From NCBI RefSeq assembly GCF_003143935.1, contig NZ_QFRX01000001.1, positions 4,815,201 to 4,879,200 on the forward strand: a DNA stretch of 64,000 bases, given 5' to 3'. This DNA comes from Streptomyces sp. Act143. Its GTDB lineage: Bacteria; Actinomycetota; Actinomycetes; Streptomycetales; Streptomycetaceae. A program made the position numbers and the translations under genes. The notes beneath the pieces were generated by a model that searched no databases, was not told the DNA's origin, and was given only the letters and a program-made list of their open reading frames with translations. Positions 43,540 to 51,344 of this stretch are shown piece by piece (position 1 is the first letter of the stretch; every line of letters starts with the position of its first letter).

Positions 43540-44604
43540 TCAGGCGTAGTCCCCGACCAGCTCCGCGCCCGTGGCGTGGTCGCCGCGGTCGGTGATCTCG
43601 CCGGCGACCCAGGCCTCGACCCCGCGGTCGGCGAGCGTGGCGAGGGCCACGTCCGTGGACTCCTCGGGGACGATCGCGATCATGCCGACGCCCATGTTGA
43701 GGGTCTTCTCCAGCTCCAGGCGCTCGACCTGACCCGTCTTGCCGACGAGGTCGAAGATCGGGGCCGGGGTCCAGGTGGAGCGGTCGACGATCGCGTGCAG
43801 GTCGTCGGGGATCACGCGGGCCAGGTTGGCGGCGAGACCACCACCGGTGATGTGCGAGTAGGCGTGCACGTCGGTGGTGCGCATCAGCGCCAGGCAGTCC
43901 AGCGAGTAGATCTTGGTGGGCTCCAGGAGCTCCTCGCCGAGGGTGCGGCCGAGCTCGTCGATCCGTGCGTCCAGGGACAGCTTCGCCTGGTTCAGCAGGA
44001 CGTGCCGGACGAGCGAGTACCCGTTCGAGTGAAGACCGGAGGCCGCCATGGCGATGACCGCGTCACCCGTACGGATGCGATCCGGGCCGAGGAGCCGGTC
44101 GGCCTCCACCACGCCCGTACCGGCGCCGGCGACGTCGAAGTCATCCGGGCCCAGCAGGCCGGGGTGTTCGGCCGTCTCGCCGCCGACCAGGGCGCAGCCG
44201 GCGAGCACACAGCCCTCGGCGATGCCCTTGACGATGGCGGCGACCCGCTCGGGGTGGACCTTGCCGACGCAGATGTAGTCGGTCATGAACAGCGGCTCGG
44301 CGCCGCACACCACGATGTCGTCCATGACCATCGCGACCAGGTCGTGGCCGATCGTGTCGTAGACGCCCAGCTGGCGGGCGATGTCCACCTTGGTGCCCAC
44401 GCCGTCGGTGGCGGAGGCGAGCAGGGGACGCTCGTAGTTCTTGAGGGCGGAGGCGTCGAAGAGGCCGGCGAAACCGCCGAGGCCGCCGAGGACCTCGGGG
44501 CGCTGCGTCTTCTTCACCCACTCCTTCATCAGCTCTACGGCGCGGTCGCCCGCCTCGATGTCGACGCCCGCGGCTGCGTAGCTGGCACCAGTTGTCTCAG
44601 ACAT
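43540..44604 (-). CDS. purM: Phosphoribosylformylglycinamidine cyclo-ligase
   Basis: A 354-residue AIR synthetase of full length. The N-terminal GVDIEAGDRAVELMK and SATDGVGTKVDIARQ blocks and the metal-binding VGGETAEHPG are intact. It closes the imidazole ring of FGAM using ATP, step 5 of purine synthesis. The ATG at 44604 follows purF on the same strand by about 33 bases, so the two form an operon with purF first. Confidence 0.95.
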   Translation of the reverse strand: MSETTGASYAAAGVDIEAGDRAVELMKEWVKKTQRPEVLGGLGGFAGLFDASALKNYERPLLASATDGVGTKVDIARQLGVYDTIGHDLVAMVMDDIVVCGAEPLFMTDYICVGKVHPERVAAIVKGIAEGCVLAGCALVGGETAEHPGLLGPDDFDVAGAGTGVVEADRLLGPDRIRTGDAVIAMAASGLHSNGYSLVRHVLLNQAKLSLDARIDELGRTLGEELLEPTKIYSLDCLALMRTTDVHAYSHITGGGLAANLARVIPDDLHAIVDRSTWTPAPIFDLVGKTGQVERLELEKTLNMGVGMIAIVPEESTDVALATLADRGVEAWVAGEITDRGDHATGAELVGDYA

Positions 44605-44637
44605 GACGGTGAGAACTTTCGTGTCGTACTGCAGGGC

Positions 44638-46167
44638 TTACGGGCGACGGATCGCGTCGGCCGCCGCCGTGGCTGCCGGACCGGCGGCCAGTTCGGTCTC
44701 CAGGAGCTGCTTGCCGAGCAGCTCGGGGTCCGGGAGCTCCATCGGGTACTCGCCGTCGAAGCAGGCGCGGCACAGGTTCGGCTTGGCGATGGTGGTCGCC
44801 TCGATCATGCCGTCGATGGAGATGTACGCCAGGGAGTCGGCGCCGAGCGAGGTGCCGATCTCGTCGATGGTCATGCCGTTGGCGATGAGCTCCGCGCGGG
44901 TGGCGAAGTCGATGCCGAAGAAGCAGGGCCACTTGACCGGCGGCGAGGAGATCCGGATGTGGACCTCGGCGGCGCCCGCCTCGCGGAGCATGCGGACCAG
45001 GGCGCGCTGGGTGTTGCCGCGCACGATCGAGTCGTCGACGACGACCAGGCGCTTGCCCTTGATGACTTCCTTCAGCGGGTTCAGCTTCAGGCGGATACCG
45101 AGCTGCCGGATCGTCTGGGAGGGCTGGATGAACGTACGGCCGACGTAGGCGTTCTTCACCAGGCCCGCGCCGAACGGGATGCCGGAGGCTTCCGCGTAGC
45201 CGATGGCGGCCGGGGTGCCGGACTCCGGAGTCGCTATGACCAGGTCGGCGTCGACGGGGGCTTCCTTCGCCAGCTTGCGGCCCATCTCCACGCGGGAGAG
45301 GTACACGTTGCGGCCGGCGATGTCGGTGTCGGGGCGGGCCAGGTACACGTACTCGAAGACGCAGCCCTTGGGCTTCGCTTCCGCGAATCGGGAGGTGCGC
45401 AGGCCGTTCTCGTCGATGGCGACGAACTCGCCCGGCTCGATCTCGCGGACGTAGGACGCGCCGCAGATGTCGAGGGCGGCGGACTCCGAGGCGACGACCC
45501 AGCCCCGCTCCAGGCGGCCGAGGACCAGCGGGCGGATGCCCTGCGGGTCGCGGGCGGCGTAGAGGGTGTGCTCGTCCATGAAGACGAGGGAGAACGCGCC
45601 GCGCACCTGCGGGAGGACCGTGTGAGCGGCCTCCTCGATGGTCAGCGGCTTGCCGTCCTCGTCGACCTGGGCCGCGAGGAGCGCGGTGAGCAGGTCGGTG
45701 TCGTTGGTGGCCGCGACGCGGGTCGAGCGGCCGTTGGTGTCCTTCGGGAGGTCGGCGACCATCTCGGCGAGCTGCGCCGTGTTGACCAGGTTGCCGTTGT
45801 GGCCGAGCGCGATCGAGCCGTGCGCGGTGGCACGGAACGTCGGCTGGGCGTTCTCCCACACGGAGGCGCCGGTGGTCGAGTAGCGGGCGTGTCCGACCGC
45901 GATGTGACCCTGGAGCGAACCGAGAGAGGTCTCGTCGAAGACCTGGGACACGAGGCCCATGTCCTTGAAGACGAGGATCTGGGAGCCGTTGCTGACCGCG
46001 ATACCCGCGGATTCCTGGCCCCGATGCTGGAGGGCGTAGAGCCCGAAGTACGTGAGCTTTGCGACCTCTTCGCCCGGAGCCCAGACACCGAAGACGCCAC
46101 ACGCGTCCTGGGGGCCTTTCTCGCCGGGGAGCAGATCGTGATTGAGTCGACCGTCACCACGTGGCAC
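44638..46167 (-). CDS. purF: Amidophosphoribosyltransferase
   Basis: A 509-residue enzyme that makes phosphoribosylamine, the first step of purine synthesis. A 22-residue propeptide precedes the nucleophile Cys23 (DACGVFGVW); the PRPP loop is VVVDDSIVRGNT, and cysteines including CRACFDGEYP should bind the 4Fe-4S cluster. The start is GTG 46167 (VPRGDGRLNH); the frame runs on upstream to 46539, but a TACACT box at 46175-46180 lies seven bases before the GTG, arguing for a leaderless start here. It is cotranscribed with purM. Confidence 0.95.
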   Translation of the reverse strand: MPRGDGRLNHDLLPGEKGPQDACGVFGVWAPGEEVAKLTYFGLYALQHRGQESAGIAVSNGSQILVFKDMGLVSQVFDETSLGSLQGHIAVGHARYSTTGASVWENAQPTFRATAHGSIALGHNGNLVNTAQLAEMVADLPKDTNGRSTRVAATNDTDLLTALLAAQVDEDGKPLTIEEAAHTVLPQVRGAFSLVFMDEHTLYAARDPQGIRPLVLGRLERGWVVASESAALDICGASYVREIEPGEFVAIDENGLRTSRFAEAKPKGCVFEYVYLARPDTDIAGRNVYLSRVEMGRKLAKEAPVDADLVIATPESGTPAAIGYAEASGIPFGAGLVKNAYVGRTFIQPSQTIRQLGIRLKLNPLKEVIKGKRLVVVDDSIVRGNTQRALVRMLREAGAAEVHIRISSPPVKWPCFFGIDFATRAELIANGMTIDEIGTSLGADSLAYISIDGMIEATTIAKPNLCRACFDGEYPMELPDPELLGKQLLETELAAGPAATAAADAIRRP

Positions 46168-46238
46168 GTCCCCGAGTGTAGGCGAGGTCGACCACTGGTC
46201 CGAATTGGGGAATGGCCGGTGGACGCCCCGGTCATGGA

Positions 46239-46997
46239 TCACCCGACGGCGACGGCCTTGGCAGTTTTTCCGTTTTCGCTGGTCAGCGAGAGGGAGCGGT
46301 GATCCAGTTTGTACTTCACCGTGCTGTCGAAGAGGCCCAGCAGGCTCTTCTCCGTCTTCATGAGTGAGGTGTCGCACACCATTCGGGTAGTGGCCGGCGC
46401 GCCCAGGGTGATATGCCCGTCGCTGACCGTGGCGGTCGCGGTGACCCTGTTGCAGCCGAGGCTGCCGGTGACCTTCCCGGTCTTCTTGTCGAAGCTCAGG
46501 TGGGCGTCGCCGGTGGGGCCGGGTGCGGTGATGCCCCATTTCGTGCCGTACAGCGGGGCGTCCGGTTCCTTGGCCAGGCGGACCGTGTCACCGGTGTCGG
46601 TGGTGAGGGTGAGCCGGTCGCCGGTGACGTCGGTCTTCAGGGCGCCGTCGGCCAGGGTGCGGGCGAGGGTCTCCTCGAAGGCCATGGGCCGCTTCTCGCA
46701 GGCCATCTCCGTGGTGGTGGTGTCGCTGAGCCGGAGGGCGTCGTCCTCGAAGGTGACCTTGGCGGTGAAGTGGTTGCAGCCGTAGTTGCCGGCCGCCCTG
46801 CCGTCCTCGATCGTGACGTTCGCTCCGGTGGGGGCCCGGTGGGTGGTGCCGTCCACGGTGACGCTGTCGACGCTCCAGTGGACGCCGGTGACGGGCGGTT
46901 CGGCGCTCACCGCACCGCCGTCGGCCTGCTCGGTTCCGCAGGCCGCGGCGAGCGGGAGGACGGTCAGGACGGCGAGGGTCATTCGCTGGGTGTCCAT
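46239..46997 (-). CDS. META-domain lipoprotein (HslJ-like)
   Basis: A 252-residue exported lipoprotein: signal MTLAVLTVLPLAAAC with the lipobox Cys at residue 20. Two META domains follow, with paired GNYGCNHFTA and GSLGCNRVTA cores, each near a MAC or MVC motif that may form a disulfide. META proteins are linked to envelope stress in Gram-negatives; the role here is unknown. The ATG at 46997 starts the signal peptide correctly. It is separate from purF. Confidence 0.82.
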   Translation of the reverse strand: MDTQRMTLAVLTVLPLAAACGTEQADGGAVSAEPPVTGVHWSVDSVTVDGTTHRAPTGANVTIEDGRAAGNYGCNHFTAKVTFEDDALRLSDTTTTEMACEKRPMAFEETLARTLADGALKTDVTGDRLTLTTDTGDTVRLAKEPDAPLYGTKWGITAPGPTGDAHLSFDKKTGKVTGSLGCNRVTATATVSDGHITLGAPATTRMVCDTSLMKTEKSLLGLFDSTVKYKLDHRSLSLTSENGKTAKAVAVG

Positions 46998-47036
46998 GCC
47001 GGTGGGACGGGTGGGACGCAGGGCGGGTTCCCTCGG

Positions 47037-47834
47037 TCACCCCATCAGGGGCAGCAGCCCGCCGAGGTCAGCCCGCTCCCCGCTCGCGCTCACCTTGGCG
47101 TCCGCCACGGCGTCCTGCCAGGTCACCCGCCCGGTCGCGAGCCGGACCCAGGTCAGCGGGTCGGTCTCGACGACGTTCGGCGGGGTGCCGCGGGTGTGCC
47201 GGAGGCCCTCGACGCACTGGACGACGGCGTACGGGGGGATGCGCACCTCGGTCGAGCCGCCGGGTGCCTTCGCGGCGAGGGTGTCGGCGAGGAACCGGGT
47301 GCAGGCGGCCAGGGCCTGGCGGTCGTGGGGGATGTCGAGGCCGGGGACGGCGGCGTTCAGGTCGTCGGTGTGGACGACGAGTTCGACGGTGCGGGTGACC
47401 AGGTAGTCGGCGAGGGTCATGGCGCCGGTGCGGCTGCCGATGAGGCGGTCCTCGGGGGCCTGGTCGAGGCTCGCGGTGAAGCGGTCCTCGGTGCGGGCGT
47501 AGAGGGCGTCGAGGTCGGGGTTGTCCTGCGCGAGCTGCCGGGTGCCGTCGTCGATGTCGGCGCCCCTGGAGGCGGTGGTGGCGGGCCAGTCCAGGAGGTC
47601 GAGGGCGCGCTTCGGCGGTTCCTCCAGGGCGAGGGCGTTGCTGATGGCCTCGACGGCCATGGTGAGGTGGGCGGCGAGGTCGCGGACGGTCCAGTCGCCG
47701 AGGCGGGTGGGGGCGGCCAGTTGCTCGGGGGTGAGGGTGCGTACGGCCTGTCGTACGTGTCCGAACTGGGTGAGCACCGCGGTGCGGATCTTGGCGGGGT
47801 CGTAGCTGCGCGCGCGCTTCTTGGCCGGTGGCAT
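47037..47834 (-). CDS. MDMPI_N/sterol-carrier-type mycothiol-linked protein
   Basis: A 265-residue cytoplasmic protein. The N-terminal half is a DinB/MDMPI four-helix bundle (GDWTVRDLAAHLTM and VELVVHTDDLN give the His/Asp metal ligands); the C-terminal part resembles an SCP2-like domain (ETDPLTWVRLATGRVTWQDA). Related enzymes use mycothiol, e.g. maleylpyruvate isomerase, but this subgroup is uncharacterised. It is likely single-gene. The ATG at 47834 is the best start. Confidence 0.8.
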   Translation of the reverse strand: MPPAKKRARSYDPAKIRTAVLTQFGHVRQAVRTLTPEQLAAPTRLGDWTVRDLAAHLTMAVEAISNALALEEPPKRALDLLDWPATTASRGADIDDGTRQLAQDNPDLDALYARTEDRFTASLDQAPEDRLIGSRTGAMTLADYLVTRTVELVVHTDDLNAAVPGLDIPHDRQALAACTRFLADTLAAKAPGGSTEVRIPPYAVVQCVEGLRHTRGTPPNVVETDPLTWVRLATGRVTWQDAVADAKVSASGERADLGGLLPLMG

Positions 47835-47844
47835 GGGGGTCAGC

Positions 47845-48492
47845 CTAGGCCGGTCGGACGGCGTACCCGGCGAGGCCCTGCTCGACCAACGCGAAGGCCC
47901 GCTCGGCCCGTTCGGCGGCGTCGGCGGCGACCTCGTCCACGCTCTCGCCGGCGTCGATGCGCAGGTGGTGCTCCTCGACCAGCGCCTGGCGGACGGAGGT
48001 GAGGGTGGAGGCGGCGATCAGGGCGAGGGTGCGGTCGCCGGTCTCCTCGGTGAGCAGCTCGGCGAGGGCGAGGGCGCCCTTCTCGGCCGACACGTAGGCG
48101 CGGTCGCGCAGCACCGGCGTTGCCATGATCACCGAGCGGATGCGGCGTGCGAAGGGTTCGGCGTGCAGGCCGATCGAGGGGTCGCGGCCCTCGATCAGCT
48201 CCAGGAACTGCCGGCGTACGGCCGCCACGGCGGACTCGCCCGGCTTGCGTTCGCGCACGGCGCGGGCGGGGTCGTGGAAGTGCTCCTCCATCGGCTTGAA
48301 GACCAGGTCCTCTTTCGTGCCGAAGTAGTTGAAGACGGTCATCTTGGAGACTTCGGAGGCGTCGGCGATCTCCTGCACGGAGACGGCGTCGAAGCCCTTC
48401 TCGTCGAACAGCGCCACCGCGGTGCGGTAGATCCGCAGCGCGGTCTGGAGCTTCTTGCGCTCGCGCAGTCCCATGCCCTCAGCAAAAGCCAT
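47845..48492 (-). CDS. TetR-family regulator of the divergent MFS exporter
   Basis: A 215-residue repressor: HTH SVQEIADASEVSKMTVFNYF at about residues 40-60, then a helical ligand domain. The start ATG 48492 (MAFAEGMGLRER) lies six bases after TACAGT (48499-48504 on the minus strand), so the mRNA is probably leaderless. It is divergent from the MFS gene; the short AT-rich gap must hold both promoters and the operator. Drug-responsive control of the exporter is inferred. Confidence 0.88.
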   Translation of the reverse strand: MAFAEGMGLRERKKLQTALRIYRTAVALFDEKGFDAVSVQEIADASEVSKMTVFNYFGTKEDLVFKPMEEHFHDPARAVRERKPGESAVAAVRRQFLELIEGRDPSIGLHAEPFARRIRSVIMATPVLRDRAYVSAEKGALALAELLTEETGDRTLALIAASTLTSVRQALVEEHHLRIDAGESVDEVAADAAERAERAFALVEQGLAGYAVRPA

Positions 48493-48570
48493 GGCCTCAC
48501 TGTACCAAGATGAAATTTGAGCCGAGATAAAACATTGACTCGGTACACAATCGTCGGGCACGGTGGTCCC
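48493..48570. promoter_or_regulatory. TetR/MFS divergent control region
   Basis: An AT-rich 78-bp gap with TGTACC...GGTACA and CCGAG...CTCGG inverted pairs around a common centre near 48522. The tetR -10 box (TACAGT) is clear; the MFS promoter is not certain. Confidence 0.45.
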
Positions 48571-49995
48571 ATGACCGAGACCCAGCGGAAAATCGGCTTC
48601 CTCGTCTGCCTCGCCACGATCGTCCTGGCCGTCCTGGACATGCAGATCGTGTCCGCGGCCACCGTCCCGATCGTCCGGGACCTCGACCCCGCCCACGGCA
48701 TCGACACGATCCCCTGGCTGGTCAGCGCGTTCTCGCTGGCCTCGGCCGCGGTGCTGCCGCTCTACGGCAAGCTGTGCGACACCCTCGGCGCCAAGCAGGT
48801 GTTCCTCGGGGCCGTCGGCACCTTCCTGTTCGGCTCGGCGCTGTGCGGCGCCGCCCAGTCGATCGGCCAGCTGATCGCCGCCCGCGCGGTGCAGGGCATC
48901 GGCGCCGGCGGGCTGATGAGCGTGACCATGGTGGTCATCACCCAGCTCAAGGAGCCCGGCAAGGAGAAAGACGGCAAGGGCGCCGGCATGGGCGGCATCG
49001 TCGCCGGCGGCGGCATGGCGCTCGGCCCGTGGCTCGGCGGGGTGCTGTCCGACCACGCCAGCTGGCGGTGGATCTTCTACGTCAACCTGCCCATCGGCAT
49101 CGCCGTCCTCGCCCTCGGCGCACTCGTCCTGAAACTCCCCCGGCACACCGAGCGCCACCGCATCGACTTCCCCGGCGCGGCCCTCGCCGCCGCCTTCTCC
49201 ACCACGCTGCTGCTGGTCACCGAGTGGGGCGGCAAGACATACGCCTGGACGTCACCGCAGGTCATCGGGTTGACGCTGACCTCGGTCGCGGCCCTCGCCC
49301 TCTTCCTGCGCCGCCAGCGGACCGCCGCCGAGCCGATCCTGCCGCTGTCGATGTTCCGGGTGCCGGAACTGCGCTGGGGCTTCGCCGTCCAGGGGCTCGT
49401 CGGCGCGGCCATGGTCGGCTCCATGTACTACGTGATGGTCTACCTCCAGGTCGTCCGCGGCATCCCGAGCTCCTCGGCGGGCCTGTACCTCATCCCGATG
49501 GCGATCGGCATGACCGTGGTCGGCATCGTCACCGGCAAGCTCACCGAACGCGGCTGGTCCGAGCGGACGTTCGTGATCACTGGCTCGGCCGTGACCGCGG
49601 GCGCCTTCCTCCTGCTGGCCACCACCGGCACCCACACCTCGCTGTGGTGGCTGCGCGCCGAACTGCTCCTCGTCGGCGCCGGGTTCGGTCAGCTGATCGG
49701 CCAGCTGATCCAGCTCGTCCAGGACTCCGCACCCCGCCATCAGCTCGGCGTCGCGACGACCGCCGTCCGCTTCTTCCAGACCCTCGGCACGGCCCTGGGC
49801 GCCGCCCTGTTCGGCACCCTGATCAGCAGGCTGAGCGACGGCACGGACATGACGTCGTACGTCTCGGCCATGGACACGGTGTTCCTGTGCGGGGCGGGGC
49901 TGATGGCGCTGGGGGTGGCGCTGGCGCTGCGGCTGCCCAAGGCGGGGCCCGTGTCCGCGCGGCCCGTCCCCGCTCCCGTGCCGGTCAAGAGCTGA
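48571..49995 (+). CDS. MFS drug transporter (DHA2, 14-TM type)
   Basis: A 474-residue membrane protein with about fourteen helices. Motif A appears as GKLCDTLGAKQVFL, motif C as GGGMALGPWLGGVL, and the N-terminal LDMQIVSAATVPI is typical of the EmrB/QacA family. It exports lipophilic compounds by proton exchange. It pairs with the divergent TetR gene. It ends overlapping by eleven bases with the convergent membrane-protein gene, so both stops lie within each other's coding end. The ATG at 48571 is used. Confidence 0.9.
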   Translation: MTETQRKIGFLVCLATIVLAVLDMQIVSAATVPIVRDLDPAHGIDTIPWLVSAFSLASAAVLPLYGKLCDTLGAKQVFLGAVGTFLFGSALCGAAQSIGQLIAARAVQGIGAGGLMSVTMVVITQLKEPGKEKDGKGAGMGGIVAGGGMALGPWLGGVLSDHASWRWIFYVNLPIGIAVLALGALVLKLPRHTERHRIDFPGAALAAAFSTTLLLVTEWGGKTYAWTSPQVIGLTLTSVAALALFLRRQRTAAEPILPLSMFRVPELRWGFAVQGLVGAAMVGSMYYVMVYLQVVRGIPSSSAGLYLIPMAIGMTVVGIVTGKLTERGWSERTFVITGSAVTAGAFLLLATTGTHTSLWWLRAELLLVGAGFGQLIGQLIQLVQDSAPRHQLGVATTAVRFFQTLGTALGAALFGTLISRLSDGTDMTSYVSAMDTVFLCGAGLMALGVALALRLPKAGPVSARPVPAPVPVKS

Positions 49996-51250
49996 AGTCG
50001 GTGGGGAACTCCAGGCCCGTGCAGGCGCGGCGGGCGGCGACGTCGTCGACGTAGGCCCGGAACAGCTCGCGGAGGTGGGGGCGGATGTACTTCTCGTACG
50101 GGTACCGGACGGTCAGCGTGTGGACGGCCGGCTCGCCGCCGCAGGTGGAGGACGCCCACCAGACACCGGCCTCGGTGTCGACGCCCGTCGTGCCGGGGTC
50201 GAGGGACCGCTGCTCGTCACCGAGGCCCTCGGCGACGACCTCGCCGGCCTCGTCCCCGAAGTACGACTCGGCCTTGAGCCACCAGGGGGTGTACGGCTTC
50301 CTGCCGCGCTCCTTCTCGCTCAGCCCGGACCAGATCGCGCCCGCCTCGTCGTCGCTCACCGCGAGCAGGCAGCTCTCCTCAGAGCTGTGGGCGCCGGCCG
50401 GGGCGCCGAGGGCGCGGTCGGGCAGGCGCCCCCGGTCCCGGTGGCGCAGGAGGGCGGCGTACCAGGCGCAGGTTCCCTCGGCCGTGTCGGCGGCCGTCAA
50501 CCTCCTGCTGGTGGGCGGGAGTTCGGCCGGGAGGGCGGGCAGCTCGGCCGTGCAGCCCGTCCTGTCGGCGAGCCGTTCGGCGGCGGTGCGGGCGAGTTCG
50601 GCGAGGGTGCGGCGGTCGGCGTCGGAGAGCGGGCTGCCGTCCGCGGCGTACCGGGCCACCGCCAGCGCGTTGACCGAGGTCTTCCCCTCCGGCTCGTTGG
50701 CGCAACCGGCCTTCACGGACACGCTGTTGTCGCCGTACGTGCCGAGCCGCCCGTCGCCGAGCGGGTACGCGGCGCTCCGGTCGGCCTCCTGGGTCACGTC
50801 GTCGCTCCCGCGACGCGTCCACACGTCGAACGGATCGTCCGAGCCGTCGGCGATGTGCGCGTACGCGTCGGACGGGGTCGCCCACACCGACAGCAGGAAG
50901 TGCTCGTACGAGGTCTCCGGCTCCCCGACCCGGTAGATCACGCAGTCGGTCGGCATCGTGGCCAGCGGCGTGGAGATGTCGAGGTCGAACATCACGTCGT
51001 CGGTGCCGCTGCCCGGGCGGGCCCGGTCGGTACCGCCGTTGAGGCCGAGCACCTTGTCGGGATCGACCAGCCCCTCACAGGCCCGGGTGATCTTCTCCCG
51101 GCTGTCGGCGCGGTCGAGCGCCTCGTCCGTCTCCAGCCACAGCCCCCAGCCACCGGCCCCGATGCCGAGCACCGCGGCGATCACCACGAGTCGGTTGAGC
51201 CGGTCACTGAGCCTGCCGCCGCGGCCGGGTATGCGCCAGTACTCCATCAC
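49985..51250 (-). CDS. Single-pass membrane protein of unknown function
   Basis: A 421-residue protein. One N-terminal hydrophobic helix (VVIAAVLGIGAGGWGLWLET, about residues 22-41) anchors it; the rest is outside, with several cysteines that could pair in disulfides (for example GTCAWYAALL, CLLAVSDDEAG and CGGEPAVHTL). It holds two roughly similar halves (LATMPTDCVIYRVGEPETSY, later STCGGEPAV). No known domain was recognised. The start is ATG 51250 or 51247. It is read opposite to the MFS gene and ends inside its stop. Confidence 0.65.
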   Translation of the reverse strand: MMEYWRIPGRGGRLSDRLNRLVVIAAVLGIGAGGWGLWLETDEALDRADSREKITRACEGLVDPDKVLGLNGGTDRARPGSGTDDVMFDLDISTPLATMPTDCVIYRVGEPETSYEHFLLSVWATPSDAYAHIADGSDDPFDVWTRRGSDDVTQEADRSAAYPLGDGRLGTYGDNSVSVKAGCANEPEGKTSVNALAVARYAADGSPLSDADRRTLAELARTAAERLADRTGCTAELPALPAELPPTSRRLTAADTAEGTCAWYAALLRHRDRGRLPDRALGAPAGAHSSEESCLLAVSDDEAGAIWSGLSEKERGRKPYTPWWLKAESYFGDEAGEVVAEGLGDEQRSLDPGTTGVDTEAGVWWASSTCGGEPAVHTLTVRYPYEKYIRPHLRELFRAYVDDVAARRACTGLEFPTDFSS

Positions 51251-51294
51251 CCTCGTCCCCCGTGATCACGATGAGGGCCGAAGCTAACACGCCC

Positions 51295-51328
51295 GAAGGC
51301 CCCGGCCGTCGAAACGGCCGGGGCCTTC
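51295..51328 (-). terminator. Terminator of the purS-purQ-purL operon
   Basis: GAAGGCCCCGGCCGT and ACGGCCGGGGCCTTC form a perfect 15-bp stem with a CGAA loop, 17 bases past the purL stop. Confidence 0.85.
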
Positions 51329-51344
51329 ACAGGCGTATCACCGA

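Noticed and set aside
43516..46302. 928-residue plus-strand frame opposite purM and purF
   Set aside because: Antisense to two clear enzymes; composition typical of GC-frame shadows.
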